IMG/VR virus record: IMGVR_UViG_3300025913_000007
Span: 1-61,285 of that record
Length of the DNA stretch: 61,285 bases
Source of the DNA: a virus
Direction: 5' to 3' (one strand)
Positions within the stretch are counted from its first letter, which is position 1, and every line of letters starts with the position of its first letter. Below are positions 16,262-25,068 of this stretch, one piece after another. The notes beneath the pieces are model-generated. The model searched no databases, was not told the origin of the DNA, and saw only the letters and a program-made list of their open reading frames with translations. The position numbers and the translations under genes are program-made.

Positions 16262-16447
16262 TTACCTCATCCGGATTTTTATAATTCGTTCTTCTCCGGG
16301 CTCAATTTCATCCCAGATCTTTTCAGCTATTTCCAATAGGGCGAACTTAGCCATACTATCGCTATCTGTCACATAAATATCCCAATCCTTACTGTAATGA
16401 GGCTCTACTTCCCATTTATATTCCCGATCTTCTACTTCATCATCCAT
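16262..16447 (-). CDS. Acidic hypothetical protein (61 aa)
   Basis: Strongly acidic N-terminus (MDDEVEDREYKWEVEPHYSKDWDIYV) followed by a helix. It sits between helicase and an unknown gene with 1-base spacing. No family recognised. Confidence 0.65.
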   Translation of the reverse strand: MDDEVEDREYKWEVEPHYSKDWDIYVTDSDSMAKFALLEIAEKIWDEIEPGEERIIKIRMR

Positions 16448-16707
16448 TAGATGTACTTATTAGCCTTATGCGGGGGCTCTTTCCCTTGTTTCCTGAGCTG
16501 CACCATAATATCGATCATGCTCATGAGTTCAACTCGTCTCTTTCCGGTTATCCTCTTATCGATCAAAGTCCATAATTTAAATAAAGGGAGACGGTCCTTT
16601 ACTCCGACCTTCAAGCCTGAGGCCTGAAGAATTCGGACGAAAAGGACCTGAGCCTCCCAATACGCTGAATAGTCGTTAGTCTGCGGAACGGTCGAGATCG
16701 GATGCAT
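16447..16707 (-). CDS. Helical hypothetical protein (86 aa)
   Basis: Mostly helical with a basic C-terminus (RITGKRRVELMSMIDIMVQLRKQ). Position just upstream of the helicase suggests a loader or accessory factor, but this is only inference. Confidence 0.6.
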   Translation of the reverse strand: MHPISTVPQTNDYSAYWEAQVLFVRILQASGLKVGVKDRLPLFKLWTLIDKRITGKRRVELMSMIDIMVQLRKQGKEPPHKANKYI

Positions 16708-17137
16708 TCTCTTTTTGTTCTTCTTCTTTTTCGATCTTTTTATTGAAATTGTGCATTTTATTACGGAACTTCTTAGAAGGCGCCCAGAAGTATCCAGTAA
16801 TCTTATTCTTTGTATCAGGGTTCACTACTGTACGGGACTCTTGTACAGCCTCTCCTATACTTCGCAACCACCTGGCAAAAGCTTTCGGCGAGAAAGGTGA
16901 TTTATCCTGAGAGCTACTGTGAGAAAATATAAGCAAATTCTTCAAATTGTAGAGAGTACCTCCATACATATCTCCTGCTAGAAGAGAAAGCCTCCACTCT
17001 CTGTCTGTAAGAGGTTTTCCTCGAACCTCTGGTTTTCCTCGAATCCCGGTTCCATTGAACGGTCCAATCTCTAATATTCCGCAATTGTTGCAGAGAGGAA
17101 CAGAATCTTCGATTCGACCAATTCTATCTGTATCCAT
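16676..17137 (-). CDS. Hypothetical protein with CxxC knuckle (153 aa)
   Basis: Contains VPLCNNCGILEIGPFNG and a C-terminal part with NPDTKNKITGYFWAPSKKF and a charged tail. The NPxxxNKI..W.P pattern is echoed in the 18603-19226 product, suggesting a shared fold. The start overlaps the primase stop by one base. Confidence 0.6.
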   Translation of the reverse strand: MDTDRIGRIEDSVPLCNNCGILEIGPFNGTGIRGKPEVRGKPLTDREWRLSLLAGDMYGGTLYNLKNLLIFSHSSSQDKSPFSPKAFARWLRSIGEAVQESRTVVNPDTKNKITGYFWAPSKKFRNKMHNFNKKIEKEEEQKENASDLDRSAD

Positions 17138-17970
17138 TATTGAAGTATCCTCACTATTTCTTCATTCGTTGAGTATTTCAGATCTTTAGACAACGGAACA
17201 CACCTAAAGTTCGGCGCAAGAAATCTATTCTTTGCTATGAACTCAATAGCCTTAGACGTAGCATCAGCATCTAAGGCAACAACAACAGGTTTACTGCCCA
17301 CCACTCCCAGGATTTCTAATAGCATTCCCTCGCTTATGTGAGACCCATGAAGGCACACAGTTTGGAAATGACGCGATACCTTAAGAGCTGATATTGCGTC
17401 TTCAACGAGGGCAGTCGTACCGATACTAATCGTTCGGTACCAGCCCAACCACGGGTCGCCCACATGTCTATACGGGTCCGTCTTTGGTGCTTTGACATAG
17501 GGTACTTGAACCTTCGATCTACGTACCTCGTAGCCACGCAAAAAGCCAAGTGCTGAGCGGACTGGACATACAAGCAACCCAGAGCCAAGCTCTTGGCGCC
17601 ATCCGGCCCCAACGATTTCATCTTTTGTGAGGCCGTAGTGGTCCAGAAGCTCGGCAAACCACTCTTCTCCCAGTTCACAGGTGTCACGAGTATACAATCT
17701 TGGAGTGAACGACTTCCCTTTTTGGGGACTAGGACTAGGAACACTCCCGTCGAGCCTAAATCCCCAAACCGTGATACGTCCAAAGCGACCACAAGTGGCT
17801 CGGTGACATATGTACCGGGCTTCAGCCTCCGACGTTCTCGTAACGGCAAAAGAGCGTTCCTTTCCGCTGCCTCCTCCGCACCAAGGACAATAGAAGGATC
17901 TATCTGTGATTCCCTGTTCAAGCGTAGCGCAATGATGTCTGAGCTGGATAAAGACATTATCTTCTCCCAT
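17137..17970 (-). CDS. DNA primase (zinc finger plus TOPRIM)
   Basis: 277 residues. An N-terminal zinc site (C28PWC31 ... C55/C60) resembles DnaG/T7 primase fingers that read the template. A TOPRIM-like core follows: CPVRSALGFLRGYEVR, TTALVEDAISALKVSR (catalytic Glu) and PVVVALDADATSKAIEF (DxD). No helicase domain is fused, unlike T7 gp4; the helicase is at 14989. The length is near the minimum for a primase. Confidence 0.85.
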   Translation of the reverse strand: MGEDNVFIQLRHHCATLEQGITDRSFYCPWCGGGSGKERSFAVTRTSEAEARYICHRATCGRFGRITVWGFRLDGSVPSPSPQKGKSFTPRLYTRDTCELGEEWFAELLDHYGLTKDEIVGAGWRQELGSGLLVCPVRSALGFLRGYEVRRSKVQVPYVKAPKTDPYRHVGDPWLGWYRTISIGTTALVEDAISALKVSRHFQTVCLHGSHISEGMLLEILGVVGSKPVVVALDADATSKAIEFIAKNRFLAPNFRCVPLSKDLKYSTNEEIVRILQ

Positions 17971-17991
17971 ATATCAGTTGTGTGGAAGAGG

Positions 17992-18336
17992 CTAAGCAGA
18001 TTTTAGAAGGCCGCGAACCTGAACTACGTCTTCGGGTTCAGATGGGGTCTCTGTTGCTGCTCCTACGAACTGTGAAGCTAAAGAATCGTAATCGATGACA
18101 GAACTTTCTTCGTCATCATCTCCAGCACCATCGTGCTGAGCCACATCATCTTCCAGAAGGAGCCAAACCTGAGGACCTGAGTTCGTGCTCTTCGGATCGG
18201 CTGCAATCTGTATTACTCCACCAATTCGATAGCCATCCGACTCCTCCGGCATGATGAGAACTTCTGCATCTTCAGGTACGAGATTTAGTGCTCTTTTAAG
18301 GGCACGAACTGTAAAAGCGGGAGTCAGACCGCGCAT
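17992..18336 (-). CDS. Hypothetical protein (114 aa)
   Basis: N-terminal region (FTVRALKRALNLVPEDAEVLIMPE) has the strand-helix look of small bacterial DUFs that end in VxVxxE; the second half is acidic (DGAGDDDEESSVIDYDS). It overlaps the acidic protein gene by one base. Confidence 0.6.
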   Translation of the reverse strand: MRGLTPAFTVRALKRALNLVPEDAEVLIMPEESDGYRIGGVIQIAADPKSTNSGPQVWLLLEDDVAQHDGAGDDDEESSVIDYDSLASQFVGAATETPSEPEDVVQVRGLLKSA

Positions 18337-18593
18337 TAGTTAAGCTCCTCTCCGAAGAATTCGTCTTCGTCGTAATCGTCGTCTTCATCGCTTTCATCGT
18401 CCTGATAATCGTCGTAATCATCTTCATCGTCATACTCGTCGTCCCAATCTTCATCCTGGTCCTCGTCGTACAGCTCAAGATCACGATCTTCATCTAGAGT
18501 CATATTGAGTTCCTTAACTTCGTCTTCTGGCTGGAGGCGATCAAATTCATCTTCGTCTTCCCTGTCGAGATCTCCATACTTATCTCTACGCAT
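18336..18593 (-). CDS. Extremely acidic protein, possible DNA mimic
   Basis: 85 residues, of which about 48 are Asp or Glu (30 D, 18 E), mostly in an uninterrupted C-terminal block with scattered Tyr and Trp. Charge density like this is seen in phage DNA mimics (Ocr, Gam, DMP19-like) that block restriction or nucleoid proteins, and in histone-like chaperones. No fold can be assigned; low-complexity drift is also possible. Confidence 0.6.
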   Translation of the reverse strand: MRRDKYGDLDREDEDEFDRLQPEDEVKELNMTLDEDRDLELYDEDQDEDWDDEYDDEDDYDDYQDDESDEDDDYDEDEFFGEELN

Positions 18594-18602
18594 GAGTATT
18601 CC

Positions 18603-19226
18603 TTATGCTTCTCGACCGCGAGTATCCTCGCCTCTAGTATCTAAGAATCGTGAATCTTTCAACTCGCTTATCCCCGGAGTAGGTGTATAGGACATCAAAT
18701 CCCCATCTGAATCGAATACACGTTTCATTCCGAATACAGGTATATGCTTGTCATTCCCACTCAGGCTCGGGTGTGGCGGGGACCATACCCATACTTTAAT
18801 CTTGTTGCCGCTGTTTGGGTTAATCCTAGCTTCCGTCTCTAGAATAGTTCCCAAATTGTTTTCCCGTATGTATCGAGCTAGAGCATCTCCTCCCGTATCT
18901 CTACGATTACGGTTATCATCTCTGTAGTAATCTTCTACATCCGAGAATATTACAAAGGCCTCTCGAATCTTTTTTGGATCACATTCATGTCGTTCTATCA
19001 GAATCTTGTTCACTATCGCAGATGGTGCTGTGCCAGCTAGACCGTGAATGAAACTAACTCCACAAGACATGTTATTAGGGATAACATTCATATTCCTCCA
19101 TATTTTGGATACTTCCATTCGTGTAGTAATCGATGGAAGCCAAGATATGATAGTGTTAGTTATATCCGAATCTAGATCAATAACTTTAGGCTGAAGCGGA
19201 GGAGGTGGAGGTGGGATGATGTTCAT
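18603..19226 (-). CDS. Hypothetical protein with proline stretch (207 aa)
   Basis: ATG 19226 with GAAGGG upstream is preferred to a TTG at 19244. It begins MNIIPPPPPPLQPK, then a helical middle (VSFIHGLAGTAPSAIVNKILIERHECDPKKIREAFVIF) and a C-terminal NPNSGNKIKVWVWSP segment similar to the 16676-17137 protein. Function unknown. Confidence 0.65.
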   Translation of the reverse strand: MNIIPPPPPPLQPKVIDLDSDITNTIISWLPSITTRMEVSKIWRNMNVIPNNMSCGVSFIHGLAGTAPSAIVNKILIERHECDPKKIREAFVIFSDVEDYYRDDNRNRRDTGGDALARYIRENNLGTILETEARINPNSGNKIKVWVWSPPHPSLSGNDKHIPVFGMKRVFDSDGDLMSYTPTPGISELKDSRFLDTRGEDTRGREA

Positions 19227-19231
19227 GAGTT

Positions 19232-19477
19232 CTACCCTTCGCAAGATGTAGAGTTTATAAAGAACACCTCATTCGGATGCTCTTCGTGGGTTGGATTCTC
19301 TAAGACCAGGTGGAGGCCAGTAGCCCCTTTCACCACGCTACGAGGTATAAAATCAGAAAGATACTGAGTAGTAGCGAAATCCTCAGCAGCCTCTTGTTCA
19401 GTAAATCTAAGATCTCTTTTGAGACCTACTTGATTATCGAGACGATGATCAGCAACACCGTGATGAAATCTAGGCAT
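19232..19477 (-). CDS. Hypothetical protein (81 aa)
   Basis: His-rich start (MPRFHHGVADHRLDNQ) and a mixed alpha/beta body. It lies between two small genes with overlaps at the upstream side. No family recognised. Confidence 0.55.
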   Translation of the reverse strand: MPRFHHGVADHRLDNQVGLKRDLRFTEQEAAEDFATTQYLSDFIPRSVVKGATGLHLVLENPTHEEHPNEVFFINSTSCEG

Positions 19478-19706
19478 TGTCCACTCTCCTCATACCGTTA
19501 ATCTGGTCGGCCTTAGCACACAACTCAAGATACCGTTCGGGATTATGGAGATGTCCCTTTGAGGAACAATACAGAACTCGATCAGCTTTCGCTTTGCTCA
19601 GCCGAGTACGCTTGGAGCTACTCTGAGCATCTTTACCTGCACCTCCTCGACCTTTACGAAGTTCACGAGGACGCCAACCTGAGTACGGAGGTAGTTCTAC
19701 AGCCAT
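19470..19706 (-). CDS. Basic hypothetical protein (78 aa)
   Basis: Rich in Arg/Lys (RPRELRKGRGGAGK, SKRTRLSKAKADR), suggesting nucleic-acid binding. It is the first gene after an AT-rich spacer with an inverted repeat, so it may begin its own transcription unit. Confidence 0.55.
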   Translation of the reverse strand: MAVELPPYSGWRPRELRKGRGGAGKDAQSSSKRTRLSKAKADRVLYCSSKGHLHNPERYLELCAKADQINGMRRVDNA

Positions 19707-19833
19707 GCGTAATATCCTCTATATACTCTTCGTATATCCTATACTCAGAGTATAACTAATCTAGATATATACTAGAAGATATATCTAGATCTACTCGTAC
19801 ATCCATGTACTCGTATATACAAGAAAAGAATCT
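19707..19833 (-). promoter_or_regulatory. AT-rich spacer with inverted repeat and possible promoter
   Basis: The only sizeable gap within the 14-28 kb gene block. It contains a perfect 11-bp inverted repeat TCTAGATATAT (19760-19770) / ATATATCTAGA (19779-19789). On the minus strand TTGTCT is followed after 16 bases by TATATA, a plausible sigma-70 promoter for the replication genes; the repeat lies just downstream, where an operator would act. Confidence 0.45.
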
Positions 19834-20025
19834 TTAGACAACTGAAAACGGTGAAAGTTTCCCAGTTCCTAATTCGTAGCTGAAAGCCTTTGAAATGGCT
19901 GAAGTTTTAGGTGCTGCTGCCTTCAACCACCACGCACAGTTCCACCTACTCAGGATCATGGGGAAAGGAGTCTTCCGGTTGAGAGACTCCCAAGCGAAAC
20001 GTACCGGATCAATTTCTACTTTCAT
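19834..20025 (-). CDS. Hypothetical protein (63 aa), end of amidoligase operon
   Basis: Start ATG 20025 overlaps the zinc-ribbon stop (ATGA). Product MKVEIDPVRFAWESL..., with Trp-rich WNCAWWLKAAAPK. Function unknown; last gene of the coupled operon before the AT-rich spacer. Confidence 0.6.
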   Translation of the reverse strand: MKVEIDPVRFAWESLNRKTPFPMILSRWNCAWWLKAAAPKTSAISKAFSYELGTGKLSPFSVV

Positions 20026-20159
20026 CGTGTTTGCACCGTACCGCACACTGTGCACCGATAGCCGGGTGGCTTCAGGCACTCGTTCATGACTCGGAGCCCT
20101 TTGCCGTATTTCTCGTCCTGCCACTTATTCGAGCAGGTACACTTTTTGATGACTGTCAT
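20022..20159 (-). CDS. Small zinc-ribbon protein (45 aa)
   Basis: MTVIKKCTCSNKWQDEKYGKGLRVMNECLK ... YRCTVCG: two cysteine pairs of a rubredoxin-like zinc ribbon. The QDxxYGxGxRVxN pattern is recognisable from many phages. Coupled by ATGA overlaps on both sides. Confidence 0.75.
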   Translation of the reverse strand: MTVIKKCTCSNKWQDEKYGKGLRVMNECLKPPGYRCTVCGTVQTR

Positions 20160-20407
20160 TTCTTGCTAATCTGCCTCTTGTAGACTCGCTCAAACTCACG
20201 AGTCGTATTGCCGGATTCCGTGATCAAAGTCCTTCCGTTACGGACGACTTTGTACGTCAAGTTGTACTCCCTCCAAGGATCTTCGTTCGGCTTTAACTCC
20301 GATTCCTCGCGAGCAAGGTCCTCCATAGCATTCCGAATCCAGTGCTGGTAGGAATCGTCATCGGGAAGTTCTTCGATATCAAAATCGAATTTAACTATGA
20401 CTTTCAT
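20156..20407 (-). CDS. Hypothetical protein (83 aa)
   Basis: Starts with a strand MKVIVKFDFDIEELPDDDSY and a helix (HWIRNAMEDLAREESEL), then a strand pair. It overlaps the GNAT-like gene and zinc-ribbon gene by 4 bases each. No family recognised. Confidence 0.6.
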   Translation of the reverse strand: MKVIVKFDFDIEELPDDDSYQHWIRNAMEDLAREESELKPNEDPWREYNLTYKVVRNGRTLITESGNTTREFERVYKRQISKK

Positions 20408-20880
20408 TGCAACTCCTTGAAAGCTATACCAATATCGTTATCGGTACGCTTATTACGGAAACAATGGAAAATCCTCCATTTGGCACGAGAAGCTCCGACA
20501 ACTTCGGGGATATTTCGCAATTGAGTCGTCATCAACATGACTCGATACCCAAGTGCAACAGCAGTGAGTTGCTTAATCTCGTGGAACCAGATGCCGATAT
20601 TATGCGCCCCTCGCCACCCTTCTTTTAGAAAAGACCCCGTGGATACTACAATTCCGCAGCATCCTGGCATAGGTTCGAGGGTAAATTGACCTATTTCTTC
20701 GTGAGGACTGCTTTGATGGGCCCAAAATACCCGGAAAGTCGTAGATTTATCGAGTCCTTTCTGTTGCAAATCTTCTTCGGGGATTTCCCAAGTGTAATCC
20801 CCGCTTCCAGACGTGAACTTGTGTTCGACGTACATCTTTCGAGTTACGCCGTCCGATTGCAATGCTGTTTCTACTCGCAC
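20404..20880 (-). CDS. GNAT-like acyltransferase-fold protein
   Basis: 158 residues with PGCCGIVVSTGSFLKEGWRG, GIWFHEIKQLTAVALGYRVMLMTTQLRNIPEV and AKWRIFHCFRNKRT, the strand-helix order of GNAT proteins including a C-terminal neighbour-substitution helix. The acetyl-CoA loop is degenerate. GNAT-fold proteins are recurrent partners of amidoligases, and aminoacyl-tRNA-dependent peptide ligases (Fem, L/F transferase) share the fold. Substrate unknown. Confidence 0.55.
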   Translation of the reverse strand: MRVETALQSDGVTRKMYVEHKFTSGSGDYTWEIPEEDLQQKGLDKSTTFRVFWAHQSSPHEEIGQFTLEPMPGCCGIVVSTGSFLKEGWRGAHNIGIWFHEIKQLTAVALGYRVMLMTTQLRNIPEVVGASRAKWRIFHCFRNKRTDNDIGIAFKELQ

Positions 20881-21770
20881 TACGCCTCCTTAACCTTATG
20901 TCTAGAGACTGTATTGTAGTTTTTATCCAATACAATCTCGGGTTCTTTGTCTTCGTCGATAGCTTCTTGAAGCTCTTCGACGACCTTCGCACTCATTTTC
21001 TTCCGTCGGAAACGCTTTTCTTCGGGGAAAACTCCCTCATTAAAGGCACGTTTGCAGGCTTCCAAGGGATCTTTAAGCTTCAAATCCTTGGCTACAGTCG
21101 CCTCCCACGCCTCTTTCGAGACGAATTGATCGTCTCCAAAGGCCTCAGCAGTGTCAATTGCCCTGGCCAGATGCTTTGGCGGTATCCAAAACCAGCCTTG
21201 ATTCAAGGAATAATTACCCATTGAACGATGGAGCGGGTTCTGGATGATAGGAGATTGCAGTACATATCCGATCTTGTTATCGATCAAGTACTTAGCAAAC
21301 TTACCGGTTCCCCCAATATTGACGTAGACATACCTGTCCAGGGGATATCCAGATTCTATTTTGATGGGATTTTTAGCATCCGATCCGTAGTTTATGGCGT
21401 CACTTAATACCCAAAGAGGAATATCCTTGCATCTATCGACAACTTCGTCGTATACGAGCTTCAGGAAATCTGGAGTATCTAACTTTTTGATTTCCCTTAG
21501 GAATTTTTCGACTAGAAGTACCTCCTCATCTGGAGCTACATAATAGTCGTTATATTTATCCCTCTTCCAAACTATAGCCGGTTCTTTAGAAGAATCGATA
21601 AGTTTGATGTTCTTACCGTCCCCTCCAGAATAATACCCTTGACCCCACGTAAGCTTTACTGAGCTAATTTGTCCGCAATGGCACCCAATACTCGATCCTG
21701 TAGTATTGTAGTTGACAGAAAAGCCTATATTTCGATTAATTTCTGGGAATTCTTTCCAGATAATAGCCAT
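20880..21770 (-). CDS. Unknown protein of the amidoligase operon (296 aa)
   Basis: No recognised family. The middle (VNIGGTGKFAKYLIDNKIGYVLQSPIIQNPLHRSMG ... NQGWFWIPPKHLARAID) looks globular; the C-terminus is a Lys/Glu-rich helix. One-base coupling to the GNAT-like gene and 2 bases from the ATP-grasp gene tie it to the same pathway. Confidence 0.6.
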   Translation of the reverse strand: MAIIWKEFPEINRNIGFSVNYNTTGSSIGCHCGQISSVKLTWGQGYYSGGDGKNIKLIDSSKEPAIVWKRDKYNDYYVAPDEEVLLVEKFLREIKKLDTPDFLKLVYDEVVDRCKDIPLWVLSDAINYGSDAKNPIKIESGYPLDRYVYVNIGGTGKFAKYLIDNKIGYVLQSPIIQNPLHRSMGNYSLNQGWFWIPPKHLARAIDTAEAFGDDQFVSKEAWEATVAKDLKLKDPLEACKRAFNEGVFPEEKRFRRKKMSAKVVEELQEAIDEDKEPEIVLDKNYNTVSRHKVKEA

Positions 21771-21772
21771 TA

Positions 21773-22660
21773 TCAGACCGCCTTCTCGTTCTTTAACTCT
21801 AGAATTGCGTTCTTATACGCTTCGATAGTCACAGTATTCTCGAGCCCCGGACCGGTATTAACCTCACAAATGGCAAAGCTCTTTAGAGCGCGAGTACCAC
21901 TTTCAGATGGGGGATTGAGTATTGCAAGCACGTCAACAGCACCAAAATGCAGATTGAGGCCCACAATAAGCTTACAACAAGCTCCTTCCACTGCCGCACG
22001 ATCAGCATCAGTAAGCTGTATCGAACCGTGGCAATGAACCCAACCGTTGCTAAGGCTGCGAATAAGACTATCACTACCAGGGCGAGCATCGGGACCACCT
22101 TTTAGTTTCTTCTGTGTAAAATCAATTACTTTTCCATTGAAGACGTGGACTCGGAACTCGTGAGTTTTGGGGTAGTATCGAGTGTAGAGGGGCGCTTGTA
22201 CGAGCTGCTCAGCGGTTGTTGCCTTGACAATGCCTCGTCCAGACGAGCTGTCCAACTGGGTTCGGCAGATGACGGGCTTTCCCTTTTCAATCCATTTGGC
22301 AGCGGTGTCCTTTGAATCTGTCCACTTGAGCAGAGGTACTCCATCAATTCCGGATGCGTGTTGAAAGAAAGAAAGCTTGTTAACTGCCTTTTTAACATGT
22401 TCAGAAAGATTGATGTAGCGTGGCGTAAGTCGAAAGCGCGGGTCGTCAAGCCAACGTGGATGTAGAGTTGATCCCCAGTTAAGAACCAGCGGACTTGAAT
22501 TCCCTCGGAAGTAAGGCCTTCTCCGCGAGTACCTTGGAGGCAGATCGCTTCTCCATCGACGACTGCCAAGATCGGTAGCGAGTCGTCGAGCGCCACTAGA
22601 ACCTCTATCCGCATAAACCACCAGATCGTAATAGGTAAATTTGTCTTGACTAAGCTTCAT
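21773..22660 (-). CDS. ATP-grasp ligase
   Basis: 295 residues from ATG 22660 (a TTG at 22675 is the alternative). KPVICRTQLDSSSGRGIVKATT forms the ATP-grasp phosphate-loop region; TRYYPKTHEFRVHVFNGKVIDFTQKKLK, HFGAVDVLAIL and CEVNTGPGLENTVTIEAYK supply the later lid, Mg-binding Asp/Glu and Asn motifs. Such enzymes form amide or peptide bonds through acyl phosphate. Here it is next to amidoligases and a glutamine amidotransferase, pointing to peptide or amide modification. Confidence 0.85.
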   Translation of the reverse strand: MKLSQDKFTYYDLVVYADRGSSGARRLATDLGSRRWRSDLPPRYSRRRPYFRGNSSPLVLNWGSTLHPRWLDDPRFRLTPRYINLSEHVKKAVNKLSFFQHASGIDGVPLLKWTDSKDTAAKWIEKGKPVICRTQLDSSSGRGIVKATTAEQLVQAPLYTRYYPKTHEFRVHVFNGKVIDFTQKKLKGGPDARPGSDSLIRSLSNGWVHCHGSIQLTDADRAAVEGACCKLIVGLNLHFGAVDVLAILNPPSESGTRALKSFAICEVNTGPGLENTVTIEAYKNAILELKNEKAV

Positions 22661-23483
22661 GGTATTTAACCCCAAAGAATTTAGCAGCCTGGGGAATATT
22701 AGATACTACCTGTACTGTCTCTTCCTTAGGGTTTGACACCGTGATCGCTGAATTAGGCGTAGTTGCAGGATACGCCCTCGCACGTCCCGCCATAATGTCC
22801 TGTACAGTAGGATGTACGGTGGGAGTGGTGATAGTAGGCTCTACTACCTTCGGAGGGAGGCGAATCGTAGGCTTCAGTCCCGTCATATCTCGAAGATATT
22901 TGTACTCTCCAAGAGCTTCTCCAGAAGCCTTATTGATCAGGACATAAGCATTCTTAGCCTCATCTCGGCGAAGAGTGTAGTCCCCTTTTCCATCTGCAAT
23001 CTTGATCTCATTATGACTCATGTTTGCCTCGAATCGTCCTACTTCCACTCCTTTCCCGAACCCCAACCACTTCACGGTAGGAGACATTATTCCCCGCCAC
23101 ACACCTGAAATGATCACTTTATCCTCCTTGAAATCCAAAACCTTGTCCCTCGTAAATACATAAGTCCACACTTTACCGTGAGGTTTTACATCTACTTGGA
23201 TTCGAGTATAGAAATTGGCTTTAACCCCTTCCAGAATATCCATCTTGAATATCTGGTCCCAAGTACACTCATACACCTCCCCAGCAAGCATACTAAAGCG
23301 CTCTTCCGTACAGATAGCTGGGAAATGACCGAGATGGAACATGATTCCTGGCAAAGCGGCCGTGCCGAGATCCTTAGCCTCTCGTAAATGGCGGTCGTGA
23401 TTTCCGTATCCTTTCTTCAAAGTGCCATAAACAAAGACCTTTTGAGGCTCATCCCTTGCCGGAAAGATTTCAAGAGACATCAA
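22650..23483 (-). CDS. Gamma-glutamyl cyclotransferase-like (AIG2/GGCT) protein
   Basis: 277 residues. The N-terminal about 115 residues match the fold: VFVYGTLKKGYGNHDRHL (binding loop), then LAGEVYECTWDQIFKMDILEGVKANFY with the catalytic Glu. The C-terminal half is an added beta-rich piece (VIISGVWRGIMSPTVKW, DYTLRRDEAKNAYVLINK) and a Pro/Thr linker. Family members cleave gamma-glutamyl amides; in amidoligase clusters they are proposed to edit or reverse the linkage. Confidence 0.8.
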   Translation of the reverse strand: MMSLEIFPARDEPQKVFVYGTLKKGYGNHDRHLREAKDLGTAALPGIMFHLGHFPAICTEERFSMLAGEVYECTWDQIFKMDILEGVKANFYTRIQVDVKPHGKVWTYVFTRDKVLDFKEDKVIISGVWRGIMSPTVKWLGFGKGVEVGRFEANMSHNEIKIADGKGDYTLRRDEAKNAYVLINKASGEALGEYKYLRDMTGLKPTIRLPPKVVEPTITTPTVHPTVQDIMAGRARAYPATTPNSAITVSNPKEETVQVVSNIPQAAKFFGVKYHEA

Positions 23484-25051
23484 TGAGTCCCCATTTTAGC
23501 TATCTGAGAAGACCCTAATAGATCTAAAATCCCAGGACTTGTAGAACAATTCAAACAGACAGGGGCATCTCCTACCCAGACAAGATCGTCAATATCTTTG
23601 GGGTAGATATCCTGGCAGCAGTTTGCACATCCGTCCTGGGACAATTCATAGAATCGAGCCATACTGATTCTATTTCCATTTGGACCCGGAACGATCCTAT
23701 CGATGGAATTCGATACGGAATTTCGGTGATTCTCCCTAGCCAATTTCTCCTTTTCTTCCAGTTGCTGCTTCCGGCGTTCAATAAACCTGTCCATTTTGTC
23801 CGACAGTACACCTACAACGCGAACATCATCCTTGGACCCGATACGTGTATTGACACAATCGACTAGGATAACCTTATAGCGCCACGCCATTTCGAATTGA
23901 TCCCATCGAATATTGAGCACTTCGACCAGTTGTCCAGTCTTTCGTATCTCAGCTACGACCGTCCCCAAACCCTCCTGATTCTTGTATTTAACCCAAGTCT
24001 TGGGTATACAAGCTCGCATCTCTCGGTATCGGATACCTAGCTTTTTCAGCTCAGCCGTGGCCCGTTGTAGCCGTTTAGGAGAAGTAGGAACTCCGTGCTG
24101 TTTCGCGTCTTTCTGGCGTTCTTTCGATAGCTCTTGACGAATCTCATCCAGCTCAGACGTCTCGTTCTGATTTGTATCCTTCGATGTAGCCAGACTCTCC
24201 AGCTCGGATAATTCTTCGTCCGTCAGATCCAGTTTTGACGTGGATGTTTCGGGCGCTTGGAGCGAGAGTGGACCATGCTGGCCAATAGTCCTCGTATTCC
24301 CACGACTGCTCTGCCGTCCCTGGCTTTTGGCAAAAGGGGTTTTGGAGTACTCCCTCAAATCCTTGAGAGAGAATTTATACCAGACCATAGGTTTGGGAAA
24401 CATGATGCCGGAGTCTTCATCGATCTCGATATCCTTCATGAGATGCAGAAGAGCTGTGAACTCCGATGCGAAGTACATCGTATTCTCTTTGGCTGCATAC
24501 GCCATGTGCATTGGGCGTTCGTTGTTCCGAGCAATATTCAGCGTCTCAAGCTCGGAGTTCCACCAGACGAAGCAAAACCCACCATCTACCGATTCGAGAG
24601 TATCCATCTCTCCGTTCTGATCCATCGCGCAAGCGACATGCGCGCTGTCTACTTGACAGTCTGCCTTTTGAGCAGCTCCCTTGAGATCATAAGTGTTCCG
24701 AATGTGCCCATTATGGACAAGAGTAATCTTACCGTATTGAAATGGGTGAGCGTTATGATCCACGATATTGCCACGACCAGTAGTAGCAGCACGATTATGG
24801 CCGATAACAACAGGATATTTTTCAATATCATTGAGATATTTCTCCACACTGTGGAGCTGGATGAAGTCCCGACCGTTCACGGCCCGCTTGTACACAACCG
24901 GTGCAGCCTTAGCAGTTTCTCCCACTAAAGCAATACCTGTACTTTCCCATCCACGCCAAGAATCGATGTCCAGACCGATCTTCATAAAATTGAGCCGTTC
25001 ACTTCGACTCTGCATCTTCATAGTAGATGCTGTTCCGACGATTCCACACAT
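23480..25051 (-). CDS. Class II glutamine amidotransferase with C-terminal zinc ribbon
   Basis: 523 residues. MCGIVGTAST supplies the catalytic Cys2 after Met removal; VIGHNRAATTGRGNIVDHNAHPF and VHNGHIRN are the glutaminase-site motifs of GlmS/PurF/AsnB-type domains; LESVDGGFCFVWWN follows. The second half is charged and helical, ending in a zinc ribbon (CANCCQDI ... CLNC). It would release ammonia from glutamine, presumably for a partner ligase in this operon since no synthetase domain is fused. It overlaps the GGCT gene by 4 bases. Confidence 0.9.
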   Translation of the reverse strand: MCGIVGTASTMKMQSRSERLNFMKIGLDIDSWRGWESTGIALVGETAKAAPVVYKRAVNGRDFIQLHSVEKYLNDIEKYPVVIGHNRAATTGRGNIVDHNAHPFQYGKITLVHNGHIRNTYDLKGAAQKADCQVDSAHVACAMDQNGEMDTLESVDGGFCFVWWNSELETLNIARNNERPMHMAYAAKENTMYFASEFTALLHLMKDIEIDEDSGIMFPKPMVWYKFSLKDLREYSKTPFAKSQGRQSSRGNTRTIGQHGPLSLQAPETSTSKLDLTDEELSELESLATSKDTNQNETSELDEIRQELSKERQKDAKQHGVPTSPKRLQRATAELKKLGIRYREMRACIPKTWVKYKNQEGLGTVVAEIRKTGQLVEVLNIRWDQFEMAWRYKVILVDCVNTRIGSKDDVRVVGVLSDKMDRFIERRKQQLEEKEKLARENHRNSVSNSIDRIVPGPNGNRISMARFYELSQDGCANCCQDIYPKDIDDLVWVGDAPVCLNCSTSPGILDLLGSSQIAKMGTH

Positions 25052-25068
25052 TATTAACTATTCTCCGA

